In this document: one piece after another, positions 39,160 through 47,198 of the stretch
How positions within the stretch are numbered: position 1 is the first letter of the stretch
Layout: each line of letters starts with the position of its first letter
Source of the DNA: Actinomyces bowdenii
Lineage (GTDB): Bacteria; Actinomycetota; Actinomycetes; Actinomycetales; Actinomycetaceae
Reading direction: 5' to 3'
Assembly: GCF_017592395.1 (NCBI RefSeq)
Contig: NZ_JAGFOU010000019.1
Span: forward strand, 1 to 64,000
Length of the DNA stretch: 64,000 nucleotides
The notes under the pieces: model-generated
Databases searched by the model: none
The model's input: only the letters and a program-made list of their open reading frames with translations
What the model was told of the DNA's origin: nothing
Position numbers and translations under genes: made by a program

Positions 39160-39165
39160 CACAAT
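39160..39165 (+). promoter_or_regulatory. -10 box CACAAT of trmL, leaderless
   Basis: CACAAT followed by 7 nt and GTG 39173. It overlaps the alternative ATG at 39164, which makes that ATG an unlikely start. Confidence 0.45.
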
Positions 39166-39172
39166 GGGCGCC

Positions 39173-39631
39173 GTGCTGCACCTGATCTTCTTCGAGCCGC
39201 GCATCCCCGGCAACACGGGGGCCGCGATCCGCCTGAGCGCCAACACCGGGGCCATGCTCCACCTGGTGGACCCCCTGTTCGACATGGAGGACGCCAAGCT
39301 GCGGCGCGCCGGCCTGGACTACCACGACCTGGCCCGCACCCGGGTGCACGCCACCTGGGAGGAGTGCCTGGAGGCGGTGCCCGGGCGGATCCTGGCCTTC
39401 ACCGCCCATACCCCCACCCTCTACACCCAGGTGGACTGGCGCGCCGACGACGCCCTCCTCTTCGGACCCGAGCCCACCGGACTGCCCGAGGGGATCCTGG
39501 CCGATGCGCGCATCAGCGCGCGGGTGCGCATCCCCATGGTGGAGGGCAACCGCTCCCTGAACCTGGCCAACTCCGCGGCCATCGGCCTGTACGAGGCCTG
39601 GCGGACCCTGGGCTTCCCCGGCGGGCGGTAG
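39173..39631 (+). CDS. trmL: tRNA (cytidine(34)-2'-O)-methyltransferase
   Basis: This 152-residue SPOUT-fold enzyme methylates the wobble ribose of tRNA-Leu species. The start HLIFFEPRIPGNTGAAIR is the family's N-terminal signature when read from GTG 39173. The knotted C-terminal motifs are LLFGPEPTGLPEGIL and VRIPMVEGNRSLNLANSAAIGLYEAW. ATG 39164 would add three residues. The gene is monocistronic and followed by a hairpin. Confidence 0.92.
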   Translation: MLHLIFFEPRIPGNTGAAIRLSANTGAMLHLVDPLFDMEDAKLRRAGLDYHDLARTRVHATWEECLEAVPGRILAFTAHTPTLYTQVDWRADDALLFGPEPTGLPEGILADARISARVRIPMVEGNRSLNLANSAAIGLYEAWRTLGFPGGR

Positions 39632-39635
39632 CAGC

Positions 39636-39684
39636 GGCCGCCGGCAGGCCCCGTGCCGGCAGGCGCCGCAGGGCGCCGGCGGCC
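39636..39684. terminator. Hairpin between trmL and SDR gene
   Basis: A 10-bp stem GGCCGCCGGC/GCCGGCGGCC (39636-39645 with 39675-39684) closes a 29-nt loop that has internal GC-rich pairing. It abuts the stop codon of the convergent SDR gene. Confidence 0.5.
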
Positions 39685-40536
39685 TCAGAGCATCCCGGAG
39701 GGGCGGATGGCCAGGTCCTCCACGACGGCGTCCATGGAGGTGCTCACCGCCAGGCGCACCGCCGAGGCCACCGACTGCGGCGCCATGTGGTCCGCGGCGC
39801 GGTAGGCGGGGGCCGTGCGGCCCTCGCTGCGCAGCCGTGCGGCCTTGAGGGCGTGGAGGCGCTCCTGCATGGGGGTGTCCACCCGCCCGGGGTAGATGGA
39901 GGTCACCCGCACCTTGCCCCGCTCCTCCTCGCGCAGGGTGTCGGCCAGGGCCTTGAGCCCCGCCTTGGCCGCGCTGTACAGGGCGTTGCCGGGGCTGGAG
40001 CGCAGGCCCGCGCCGGAGTTGACGAAGACCGCGAGCCCCCGGGCCTCGCGCAGCGCCGGCAGCAGCAGGCTGGTCAGGTGGGCCACCGCCACCAGGTCCA
40101 GGTCCAGCACGGCGCGCCAGCGCGCCGGGGTGAGCCTGTCCACGGCGCCCGTGGCCTCCACGCCCGCGCAGTGCACCACGACGTCGAGGCTGTCGAGCTG
40201 GAGGCGCCCCATCATCCTGGTCACGGCAGTGTCATTGGTCAGGTCCACCGGGCAGACCAGGACCGCCGCCCGCGACTCCTCCTCCAGGGCCGCCGCCAGC
40301 TCCTCAAGATCCTTGCCCGTGCGGGCCATGAGGATGATGTTGTGGTCGCGGGCCAGGTCGCGGGCCACGGCCAGCCCGATCCCCGAGGTCGCCCCGGTCA
40401 CCAGGGCGACGGGGCGGCGCTGGTGGCGCCCGAAGGTGCTGGCCGCGGAGAAGCCGAAGGCCGGGGTGAAGGCCTCGCTGCCGCGGCGGCGGCGTCCCGA
40501 GCGGATCGCGGGGGCCTCGCCGGGCTGTGGGGTCAC
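39685..40536 (-). CDS. Short-chain dehydrogenase/reductase
   Basis: This 283-residue NAD(P)-dependent oxidoreductase is of the classical SDR type. It has the cofactor loop TGATSGIG at 47-54, a conserved VHCAGV stretch, a catalytic Ser in FVNSGAG, and Tyr and Lys in YSAAK near 187. ARTGKDLEE after the second strand suggests NADP. A 40-residue extension precedes the fold, so translation might begin later than GTG 40534-40536. That GTG overlaps the TGA of the upstream PEBP gene as GTGA. The substrate is unknown. Confidence 0.88.
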   Translation of the reverse strand: MTPQPGEAPAIRSGRRRRGSEAFTPAFGFSAASTFGRHQRRPVALVTGATSGIGLAVARDLARDHNIILMARTGKDLEELAAALEEESRAAVLVCPVDLTNDTAVTRMMGRLQLDSLDVVVHCAGVEATGAVDRLTPARWRAVLDLDLVAVAHLTSLLLPALREARGLAVFVNSGAGLRSSPGNALYSAAKAGLKALADTLREEERGKVRVTSIYPGRVDTPMQERLHALKAARLRSEGRTAPAYRAADHMAPQSVASAVRLAVSTSMDAVVEDLAIRPSGML

Positions 40537-41120
40537 TTGCCCTCCTTGAGGAAGGCGGGGGCGCCGGGCTCGCCGGGCAGGGAGTAGGTGGCGGTGAGCA
40601 GGGCCCGGCCGATGCAGTGGGAGACCAGGGCGAAGGCGGCGGCCGCGGGGCTGGTCTCATCATCGATGCCCAGGGTGTCCACGTCCAGGGCGTGCACGGC
40701 GAAGATGTAGCGGTGATCGCCGTCGCCCGCCGGCGGGTAGGGGCCGAACCAGGCGTGGTCGCCGCTGTCGCCGGCCAGGTGGAAGGCGGCGCCGTCGAGC
40801 TGGAGGTCGCTGGCCCCCGCCCCCTGGGGCAGGGAGGTGACCGAGGCGTCCAGGTCCACGATCATCCAGTGCCACCACCCCGAGGGGGTGGGCGCATCGG
40901 GGTCGAAGCAGGAGACGACGAAGGACCGCGTCCGGTCGGGGAAGCCCGACCACTCCAGCGCGGGGGAGATGTTGTCGTGGACGCCCGTGAAGGCGTCCGC
41001 GATGGGCCGGCCCTCGGCGATGTCGGGGGAGGTGAGGGTGAAGGAGGGGGCGGCGGGCAGGAAGTCGTAGGGGGCGGGCGGGCGCGGGCGTGACAGATCA
41101 GCGGCCTGGTCGGTTGCCAT
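40533..41120 (-). CDS. YbhB/YbcL-type phosphatidylethanolamine-binding-like protein
   Basis: The 195-residue product is of the PEBP (Raf kinase inhibitor-like) family. Conserved ligand-pocket stretches are NISPALEWSGFPDRTRSF, DPDAPTPSGWWHWMIVDL and HAWFGPYPPAGDGDHRYIF. There is no signal peptide. Bacterial members have no well-fixed function. Start ATG 41120 has GGAGG 8 nt upstream. It is the first gene of a two-gene operon with the SDR gene. Confidence 0.92.
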   Translation of the reverse strand: MATDQAADLSRPRPPAPYDFLPAAPSFTLTSPDIAEGRPIADAFTGVHDNISPALEWSGFPDRTRSFVVSCFDPDAPTPSGWWHWMIVDLDASVTSLPQGAGASDLQLDGAAFHLAGDSGDHAWFGPYPPAGDGDHRYIFAVHALDVDTLGIDDETSPAAAAFALVSHCIGRALLTATYSLPGEPGAPAFLKEGK

Positions 41121-41222
41121 GAGGTGTTCCTCCAGAGGGTCGCGGTGCTTCGGAGTGGCTCTCCACTCTAGACGCCCTGATGCTCGCGCGTCACCGGGAG
41201 CGGCGGTGAGGTGCGGGACCAT

Positions 41223-41266
41223 GGGCGAGGCGGGCCGAGGCGGGCCGAGGCGGGCCGAGGTGGGCT
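41223..41266. repeat. Decamer tandem repeat
   Basis: Three perfect copies of CGGGCCGAGG (41231-41260) are flanked by one degenerate copy on each side. It lies between the PEBP and imuA' genes. Such short arrays can vary in copy number by slippage. Confidence 0.85.
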
Positions 41267-41316
41267 CCGAGGCGCGCCGTGGGCGTCGCAGGGAGGCGGT
41301 ATCCTCATACCCTGGA

Positions 41317-41332
41317 TCGAACACACGTTCGA
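41317..41332. promoter_or_regulatory. LexA binding site (SOS box) of imuA'-imuB
   Basis: The perfect palindrome TCGAAC-ACAC-GTTCGA matches the actinobacterial/Gram-positive LexA box. It lies just downstream of candidate -10 boxes TATCCT (41300-41305) and TACCCT (41309-41314), so bound LexA would block transcription start. It lies 12-50 nt before the possible imuA' starts. Confidence 0.9.
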
Positions 41333-41382
41333 TCGTCTGTCCGATGGCGGGATGGGCTGAGCCGAGAGGGGAGGTGCCGGCG

Positions 41383-42249
41383 GTGGAGCGAGCCGCGGGG
41401 CAGGCGCTGGCGGTGCCGCAGCGCCCGCAGGCCGCCGCACAGGCGCCTGCGCCGCAGGGCGCGCGCCTGAGCGCGGCCAGGAGGGCCCTGGCCCTGGCCG
41501 AGGAGCGGGTGGGGCTGTCCTCAGGCGGCGCCCTGGAGGTCCAGCGCGCCCTGCGCGCCCCCTCCCGCGACCCCGAGTCCTGCCGGGATCCCTGGAGCCG
41601 GCTGCGCGCCAGGGGCGCGGGCGCCGTCAGCATCAGCGGATCCACCACCCTCCTGCTGGCCGCGCTCGCCATGCACCAGGGGGCCCACGGCTGGTGCGCG
41701 GTGCTCGGCGGGGAGGACCTGGGCTGGTGCGCGGCCCACGAGCTGGGGATCGACCTGTCCCGGGTCCTGATCGCCCCCACCGCCGGCCTGGAGCCCGCTG
41801 CCATCCTGGCCGCCGCCACCGCCCTGCTCGACGGCGTCGGCGGCCTGCTCATCGACCGGCGGGCCGCCACCGCCCTGCGCCCCCGCCACCGCAGGCACCT
41901 GGCCGCGCGCGCCCGCGAGCGCCGCGCCACCATCCTCACCGACGCCCCCTGGGAGGAGGCCCTCACCCTGGAGGCGTCCCGCATCGACCCGGAGGGGGAC
42001 CGCCCGGACGCGGCCCGCGTCGTGCCCCTGCGCCCGCACTGCCCGCCCCCCTCCGCCCGGGAGATGACGGCCGGCCACCTGCGCCGCCTGGCCTGGTCGC
42101 TGGCCGACCCCCGGCCCGGCCGGGGCTCCAGCACCCTGGTCCTCGACGACGAGGGCCTGACCCGGGCCGCCCTCGCGCGGGCCCCCGCCGATCCGGCCGA
42201 GTTGACCGAGGCCCCCGCCGAGCCGCAGGGCCTGGAGGGGGCCGGATGA
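41383..42249 (+). CDS. imuA': ImuA'-like mutasome protein
   Basis: This RecA-like, highly divergent protein of about 288 residues is placed as ImuA' mainly by context: a perfect SOS box upstream and an ImuB gene overlapping its end as ATGA. AVSISGSTTLLLAALA (near 68-83) corresponds to the RecA-like ATP-site region, but the Walker lysine is missing. GLLIDRRAATALRP resembles the Walker B strand. Known ImuA' helps recruit ImuB and DnaE2 to damaged DNA. The preferred start GTG 41383 has GGGGAGG 9 nt upstream; ATG 41344 is the alternative. Confidence 0.75.
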   Translation: MERAAGQALAVPQRPQAAAQAPAPQGARLSAARRALALAEERVGLSSGGALEVQRALRAPSRDPESCRDPWSRLRARGAGAVSISGSTTLLLAALAMHQGAHGWCAVLGGEDLGWCAAHELGIDLSRVLIAPTAGLEPAAILAAATALLDGVGGLLIDRRAATALRPRHRRHLAARARERRATILTDAPWEEALTLEASRIDPEGDRPDAARVVPLRPHCPPPSAREMTAGHLRRLAWSLADPRPGRGSSTLVLDDEGLTRAALARAPADPAELTEAPAEPQGLEGAG

Positions 42250-43967
42250 CCAGCGCACCGCCGCCCCCGCGGCCCCGGCCCGCCCCACCGCCCAGGCTCG
42301 TGGCCATCTGGGTGCCCGACTGGCCCGTCGTCGCCCTGACCCTGGAGGCCCGCGCCCAGCGCCGCACCGCCGCATCCCGCCAGGACCGCCTCCTGCCCGA
42401 CCCCGCCCTGGAGCCCGTGGCCGTCGTCAGCGGGCATGAGGTCCTGGCGGCCTCCGCCCCGGCCCGCGCCGCCGGCCTGGCAGCGGGGATGCCCCTGCGC
42501 ACCGCCCGGTCCCTGTGCCCCGGGCTCACCGTCATGCCCACCCAGCCCCAGCGCGAGGCCCGCAGCTTCGAGGCCGTCATGGAGGCCCTGGACGCCCACC
42601 TGCCCGCACCCCTGGTGGCCCGCCCCGGCCTGGCGGTCTCGGGCGCTCGCGGCCCGGCCAGGTGGGCGGGGGGCGAGGGGGAGCTGGCCGCCCGCCTGGT
42701 CGAGTCCCTGGCCCGGGACGCCGACGTCGAGTGCCAGGTGGGCATCGCCGACTCCCTGGCCGGAGCCGTCCTGGCCGCCCGCCAGGGCACGATCATCCCG
42801 CCCGGGGCCACCCCCGGGTTCCTGGCCCCCCGGCCCCTGAGCGCCGCCCTGGCCTGCCTGACCACGCGCCGCCTGCGCCAGGAGGCCATCGGCCTCCTGG
42901 AGATCCTGGCCAGGCTCGGCCTGCGCACCCTGGGGGACCTCGCCGCCCTGCCCCTCAAGGAGGTCGCGGCCCGCTTCGGCCCCGCCGGAGCCCGCCTCCA
43001 CCGCCTGGCCTCGGGAACCGACCACCAGGTGCCGCGAAGCCCGCGCCCCGCCAAGGACATCTGCGCCAGCATCGACCTCGACCCGCCCGCGGAGCGCGCC
43101 GACACCGCCGCCTTCGCCGCCCGCAGCCTGGCCGAGGGCCTCTCCGACCGCCTCGTGGCCGCAGGCCTGGCGGCCGGGCGCCTGCGCGTGGAGGCCCGGT
43201 GCCAGGACGGCGGCGAGCTGACCCGCCTGTGGCTGCTGGAGACCACGCCGAGCGCCGTCGAGCTGACCGACCGCGTGCGCTGGCAGCTCGACGGATGGCT
43301 CGCCGGCAGGAGCGGGCGACCACCGGCCGCGCCCCTGACCCGCCTGAGCCTGACCGCCCTGGAGCTCAGCGCGGCCGGCGCCTCCCAGGCCGGGCTGTGG
43401 CAGGCCCCCGACCAGCAGGCCGCCGTCCGCGCCACCCGCGCCGCCCACCGCGTGGAATCCCTCCTGGGAGCGGGGGCGGTCCGGATCCCCCTGCTCGTGG
43501 CGGGGCGCGACCCCCGCTCGCGCGTGCGCCTGACCCCCTGGGGCGAGCAGCCCGGCTCCGGCCCCGGGGCCGCGCAAGAGGCCGGGAGCGCTGAGACCGC
43601 CCCCTGGGCCGACGCCCTGCCCAGTCCCTCGCCCTCGGTGGTCCTGGCCCGCCCCCGCCCCGCTCTCCTGCTCGACGAGCGCGGGCGCGAGCTGGGCGTC
43701 GACCTCCACGGCCAGCTCGACGGCGACCCCTCCACCATCCGCATCGAGGACGGCCGCGGGCGGGCGGGCGAGGCGGACGGCTGGCACCACCGGGACGGCG
43801 CCGAGCTGAGGGTCCTGTCATGGGCGGGCCCCTGGCCCATGGACGAGGGGTGGTGGACCCCCGACGGCGCCAACCGCCGCGCCTACCTCCAGGTCACCGC
43901 CGACCCGGGGCCGCCGCTGCTGCTCGTGCGCTCAGGCCGGTGGTGGATCGAGGCCGTCTACGACTGA
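42246..43967 (+). CDS. imuB: ImuB, catalytically inactive Y-family polymerase homologue
   Basis: The 573-residue protein is a Y-family DNA polymerase relative that bridges DnaE2 to the sliding clamp during translesion synthesis. The start is typical (LVAIWVPDWPVVAL). The acidic pair DxDxF required for catalysis in DinB is replaced there, as in other ImuB proteins. A helix-hairpin-helix stretch follows (LARLGLRTLGDLAALPLKEVAARFG) with a little-finger domain and a long C-terminal tail. The start overlaps the imuA' stop. The 3' end overlaps the convergent PAP2 gene by 10 bp. Confidence 0.9.
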   Translation: MTSAPPPPRPRPAPPPRLVAIWVPDWPVVALTLEARAQRRTAASRQDRLLPDPALEPVAVVSGHEVLAASAPARAAGLAAGMPLRTARSLCPGLTVMPTQPQREARSFEAVMEALDAHLPAPLVARPGLAVSGARGPARWAGGEGELAARLVESLARDADVECQVGIADSLAGAVLAARQGTIIPPGATPGFLAPRPLSAALACLTTRRLRQEAIGLLEILARLGLRTLGDLAALPLKEVAARFGPAGARLHRLASGTDHQVPRSPRPAKDICASIDLDPPAERADTAAFAARSLAEGLSDRLVAAGLAAGRLRVEARCQDGGELTRLWLLETTPSAVELTDRVRWQLDGWLAGRSGRPPAAPLTRLSLTALELSAAGASQAGLWQAPDQQAAVRATRAAHRVESLLGAGAVRIPLLVAGRDPRSRVRLTPWGEQPGSGPGAAQEAGSAETAPWADALPSPSPSVVLARPRPALLLDERGRELGVDLHGQLDGDPSTIRIEDGRGRAGEADGWHHRDGAELRVLSWAGPWPMDEGWWTPDGANRRAYLQVTADPGPPLLLVRSGRWWIEAVYD

Positions 43968-44674
43968 GCCGCCGACCGCTCCGCCTCCGGCGCCTCCACG
44001 GGCCGGCGACGGCGCCCCTGGAGCCACAGGACCGCCAGGGCCACCAGGCACAGCCAGGCCGCACCCAGGGACCAGCCCGCCAGGACATCGGTCAGCCAGT
44101 GGTACCCCAGGTACACGCGGGAGGCCCCCACCATCGCCGTCGTGCCCACCGCCGCGACCACCGCCAGCGCTCCGCCCAGCCGCCCGGCCCCTCCCAGCAG
44201 CGCGCAGCCGGCCAGCGCCCCGGCGAAGACCGCCGTGTTGAAGGAGTGCCCCGAGGGGAAGGACAGGGTCAGCGCCGGGTCGCCCAGGAGCGTGTGGGTG
44301 CTCGGGCGCTCGCGGGCGAAGAGGAGCTTGAGCGCCACGGTCAGCAGGGAGGAGCCGATCATGGCCGCGGCCAGGCCCACCGCCTGCGCGCGGCGCCCCG
44401 CCCGGGCCAGGGCCGGGACGCATATCAGGGTCAGGATCGTCAGGCCCGGGGTGGAGCCCAGGGCTGAGAACCCCTCCATGATCGCCGTCGCCGGGGGCGT
44501 CCTGATGGTGACGGCCCAGTCGGTGACGCTCTGGTCGTAGAGGGCCGGGCCGCCTCCGCGCGCGGCGCTCAGGGTCAGCCAGGAGAAGAGCCCCAGGAGG
44601 ATGATGGCGAGTGCGGCCAGTGCCCTGGCGCGCGCGGTCCGCCAGGTGGCGGGCAGGTGATGGGTGGAGACCAT
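43958..44674 (-). CDS. PAP2-family membrane phosphatase
   Basis: This 238-residue membrane protein has about six helices and the three acid-phosphatase motifs: KLLFARERP, FPSGHSFN and SRVYLGYHWLTDV. Likely substrates are lipid phosphates such as undecaprenyl pyrophosphate or phosphatidic acid. The active site should face outward. Start ATG 44674 is fixed by a -10 box 7 nt upstream. It is read towards, and overlaps, the end of imuB. Confidence 0.92.
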   Translation of the reverse strand: MVSTHHLPATWRTARARALAALAIILLGLFSWLTLSAARGGGPALYDQSVTDWAVTIRTPPATAIMEGFSALGSTPGLTILTLICVPALARAGRRAQAVGLAAAMIGSSLLTVALKLLFARERPSTHTLLGDPALTLSFPSGHSFNTAVFAGALAGCALLGGAGRLGGALAVVAAVGTTAMVGASRVYLGYHWLTDVLAGWSLGAAWLCLVALAVLWLQGRRRRPVEAPEAERSAAQS

Positions 44675-44681
44675 GGGTGGG

Positions 44682-44687
44682 ACAGTA
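44682..44687 (-). promoter_or_regulatory. -10 box TACTGT of PAP2 gene, leaderless
   Basis: TACTGT on the minus strand, 7 nt, then ATG 44674. Confidence 0.6.
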
Positions 44688-44781
44688 GCGCCCTCGCCGG
44701 ATCGAGCGCAGCGCTGGCGGGTAGCATCCGCATCGTCCAGCTGCACTGACATGCCGGCGCCCCTGCGCCGGGGAGGGACTG

Positions 44782-45426
44782 ATGGCCAAGCTCTACTTCC
44801 GCTACGGCGCCATGAACTCGGGCAAGTCCACGGGACTGCTCCAGACCGCCTACAACTACGAGGAGCGCGACCAGCGCGTGCTCATCATCAAGGCCGTGGT
44901 CGACACCAAGGGCGATGACATGGTGGTCTCCCGGCTGGGGGTGCGCCGCAGGGTGGACCTGCTGGTGGCCGAGGGCGACGACCTGCGCGGGCTGGTGCGC
45001 CGCTGCGCCCTGGGGGAGCGGGGCGCTGAGGAGGGGGCGGCTGTGCGCCGGGTCCTGGACTGCGTGCTGGTCGACGAGGCGCAGTTCCTCTCCGCCGCCC
45101 AGGTGGATCAGCTCATGGAGCTGGTGCTCCTCGACGACGTCCCAGTCCTGGCCTACGGGATCCGCTCCGACTTCCGCACCCTGAGCTTCCCCGGCTCGCG
45201 GCGCCTGCTGGAGATCGCCCACTCCCTGGAGGAGCTCAAGACGATCTGCCGGTGCGGGCGCAAGGCCATCTTCAACGCGCGCAGGGTGGTGGCCCCGGGG
45301 TCGGCGGGGGAGGGCGGTTATGTCTTCGACGGCGACCAGGTGGCCATCGATGCCGGTGAGATCACCTACGAGTCCCTGTGCGGCAAGTGCTACCTCGCCG
45401 CCGGGGGAGTGCTGGCGGGCGGGTGA
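44782..45426 (+). CDS. tdk: Thymidine kinase (type II)
   Basis: This 214-residue enzyme phosphorylates thymidine in the salvage pathway. Walker A GAMNSGKST is at 9-17 and the Walker B-like DEAQF at 98-102. A zinc-binding lasso has CRCG near 154 and CGKC near 205. The start ATG 44782 has GGGGAGGG upstream. The gene lies among DNA-damage genes but shows no SOS box of its own. Confidence 0.95.
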   Translation: MAKLYFRYGAMNSGKSTGLLQTAYNYEERDQRVLIIKAVVDTKGDDMVVSRLGVRRRVDLLVAEGDDLRGLVRRCALGERGAEEGAAVRRVLDCVLVDEAQFLSAAQVDQLMELVLLDDVPVLAYGIRSDFRTLSFPGSRRLLEIAHSLEELKTICRCGRKAIFNARRVVAPGSAGEGGYVFDGDQVAIDAGEITYESLCGKCYLAAGGVLAGG

Positions 45427-45450
45427 GGATTGCGGGCTCCGGGGTATCGC

Positions 45451-45480
45451 TTGTCACTGCCGCTGTACAAGCAGTACCGT
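45451..45480 (+). promoter_or_regulatory. Promoter of satD (TTGTCA-18-TACCGT), leaderless
   Basis: -35 TTGTCA (45451-45456), an 18-nt spacer and -10 TACCGT (45475-45480) are followed by 6 nt and the GTG at 45487. It is one of the few leaderless starts here with a visible -35 box. Confidence 0.7.
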
Positions 45481-45486
45481 GGAGAG

Positions 45487-46248
45487 GTGGATGCCTCCTA
45501 TGCGGTCATCGCGGACATCATCGGCTCTCGGCACCTGCCCGACCGCGCCGAGGCCCAGCGGGCCTTCCTGGCGGCCCTGGACCGGGCGGCCCGGGGCCTG
45601 GACCTGCCCCGGCCGCCCTATGCCAGTGTCGGGGATGAGTTCCAGGCGGTGGCCTCCGCGCTCGGCGACGCCCTGGCCCTGACGCTGCGCGCCCACCTCC
45701 TCCTGCCCCCGGGCCTGGAGCTGCGCTTCGGCATCGGCCAGGGGGATGCCATCGAGGTCGACGGCGCTCGGGGAGCGGCCGGCGCCCCCATTGAGGACGG
45801 GCCGGCGTGGTGGGCCGCCCGGGACGCCATCGAGCACGCGCACGCCCTCCAGGATCGGGGGGATCGCTACGCGCGCACCTGGCTGCGCTGCTCACCGCGG
45901 GTTCCCGGTGGCAGGCGCGGCAGTGAGAGGGCCGAGGGGCGAGAGGACCGGGGGCTGCGCGAGCGGGAGGCGGTCGTCAACTCCCTCCTGCTCCTGCGCG
46001 ACCACGGCATCGCCCGCCTCCAGCCCCGCCAGCGCCGCATGATGGCCGGGCTCGTCCTCGGTGAGAAGCAGGTCGAGATCGCCCGTGCGGAGAGGGTCAG
46101 CCAGCAGGCCGTCTCCGATCTGGCCCGGGGCGCCGGCGCCGCCCTCCTGGAATCCCACCGGCTCCTGGAGGGGCTCGCCGCCCCCGGGGCGGCGCTTGGC
46201 GGCAGTGCGCGCAGTGCCGGTGGCGCGCGGGGCGGGGGGCGGCGATGA
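45487..46248 (+). CDS. satD: SatD family protein
   Basis: The 253-residue product starts with VIADIIGSR, the SatD-family signature, and has PPYASVGDEFQAV and GLELRFGIGQGD, which resemble parts of nucleotide-cyclase-like folds. A C-terminal helix-turn-helix lies at about 170-225 (QVEIARAERVSQQAVSDLARG). SatD is named from the sat operon of Streptococcus; its function is poorly known. The GTG start is fixed by the promoter. It overlaps the following membrane protein gene as ATGA. Confidence 0.85.
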   Translation: MDASYAVIADIIGSRHLPDRAEAQRAFLAALDRAARGLDLPRPPYASVGDEFQAVASALGDALALTLRAHLLLPPGLELRFGIGQGDAIEVDGARGAAGAPIEDGPAWWAARDAIEHAHALQDRGDRYARTWLRCSPRVPGGRRGSERAEGREDRGLREREAVVNSLLLLRDHGIARLQPRQRRMMAGLVLGEKQVEIARAERVSQQAVSDLARGAGAALLESHRLLEGLAAPGAALGGSARSAGGARGGGRR

Positions 46249-47003
46249 CGGCGGCGCTCGTGCTGGCCCTGGGGATCGCCGCCTGCGCCGCGCCCGTGAG
46301 CGCCCTGGTGGCGGAGCGGGGGCGGCCCCGGGCCTCGGCCTGGGCGCGCGCCGCCCTTCTGGCGCTGGCTCCCCTGGCGGGGGCGGCCCTGGGCCTCGGC
46401 CTGGGCGCGGGCCCCTGGTGGGCCTGGCCCCCGCTCATGGGGGGCGCGGCCGCCTGGGGCCTGTGGGCGGCCGCGCCCCCCGCCTCGGGGCCCTGGCATG
46501 CGCTGGCGCGGTGGGCGACGGCGATCGCCGCGCTGGGGGCCTGCGCGATCCTGGCTCAACCGGCCCCGGGGCGCCTCGTTGCTGCGGCGGGCGCGGTGGG
46601 GGTCGTGCTGCTCCTGGCGGGCCCCGCCAATGAGGCCGTCTCGGCGCTCCTGGTCCTGGCCCGGGGCGCGCGGGGCGGCGGGGGAGGCCTGGTGCCCGGG
46701 CCCGCGCCCGGTCCTGGGGCCGTTCCCGCTCCGGGCCCTGCGGGGCAGGGCGGGTCGGCGGCCGGTGCCATGCGCGGGGGCAGGTGGATCGGCCCGCTGG
46801 AGCGCATCCTCATCCTGCTGCTGGCGGGTGCCGGCGCCAATGAGGCGGTGGCCGCCATCGTCGCGGCCAAGGGGGTCATCCGCTTCCCCGAGATCAGCAA
46901 GGACGAGGGCGGGCGGAAGGCCGAGGAGTTCCTGGTCGGGTCGCTGGCCTCCTGGACCCTGGCGGCGCTCGGGATCATGCTCATCCGCTCCCTCGTGCCC
47001 TGA
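46245..47003 (+). CDS. Membrane protein with DUF3307-like C-terminus
   Basis: The 252-residue protein has four or five hydrophobic helices in the first 140 residues, a Gly/Pro/Ala-rich loop, and a C-terminal part. The last part (ERILILLLAGAGANEAVAAI, then KGVIRFPEI and AEEFLVGSLAS) resembles the end of DUF3307 proteins. DUF3307 proteins are usual partners of SatD, which supports the reading. Function is unknown. It is translationally coupled to satD and followed by a hairpin. Confidence 0.75.
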   Translation: MTAALVLALGIAACAAPVSALVAERGRPRASAWARAALLALAPLAGAALGLGLGAGPWWAWPPLMGGAAAWGLWAAAPPASGPWHALARWATAIAALGACAILAQPAPGRLVAAAGAVGVVLLLAGPANEAVSALLVLARGARGGGGGLVPGPAPGPGAVPAPGPAGQGGSAAGAMRGGRWIGPLERILILLLAGAGANEAVAAIVAAKGVIRFPEISKDEGGRKAEEFLVGSLASWTLAALGIMLIRSLVP

Positions 47004-47040
47004 CGTGCCCTGAGGCCGCGCGCCTGCCGCGCGCGGGCCC

Positions 47041-47078
47041 GGGCCCCTGGGTCCTGCGCCCCTTGATCCCAGGGGTCC
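47041..47078 (+). terminator. Hairpin terminator after satD operon
   Basis: CCCCTGGG (47044-47051) pairs with CCCAGGGG (47068-47075). The stem extends outward by three more pairs including one G-U, with a 16-nt loop. Confidence 0.55.
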
Positions 47079-47186
47079 TCTCCGCTGGTCAGCCGTGCCG
47101 GATCGCGGCGTCGGGGCTCCCGGGCGCAGTGCCTTAGGGCCTTGCGAGCCTTGTGATGAGCGGTTTCCGTGTCGCAGGGCTTGAGG

Positions 47187-47192
47187 TAGACT
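47187..47192 (+). promoter_or_regulatory. -10 box TAGACT of HNH gene, leaderless, with LexA-like half site
   Basis: TAGACT is followed by 6 nt and ATG 47199. The sequence CTGTAC-ACAT-GTTCGA (47191-47206) across the start codon matches 9 of 12 positions of the LexA box and has one perfect half site. Confidence 0.5.
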
Positions 47193-47198
47193 GTACAC

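Noticed and set aside
44782-45426. SOS control of thymidine kinase because it lies between imuB and dnaE2
   Set aside because: No LexA-like palindrome was found upstream of 44782.
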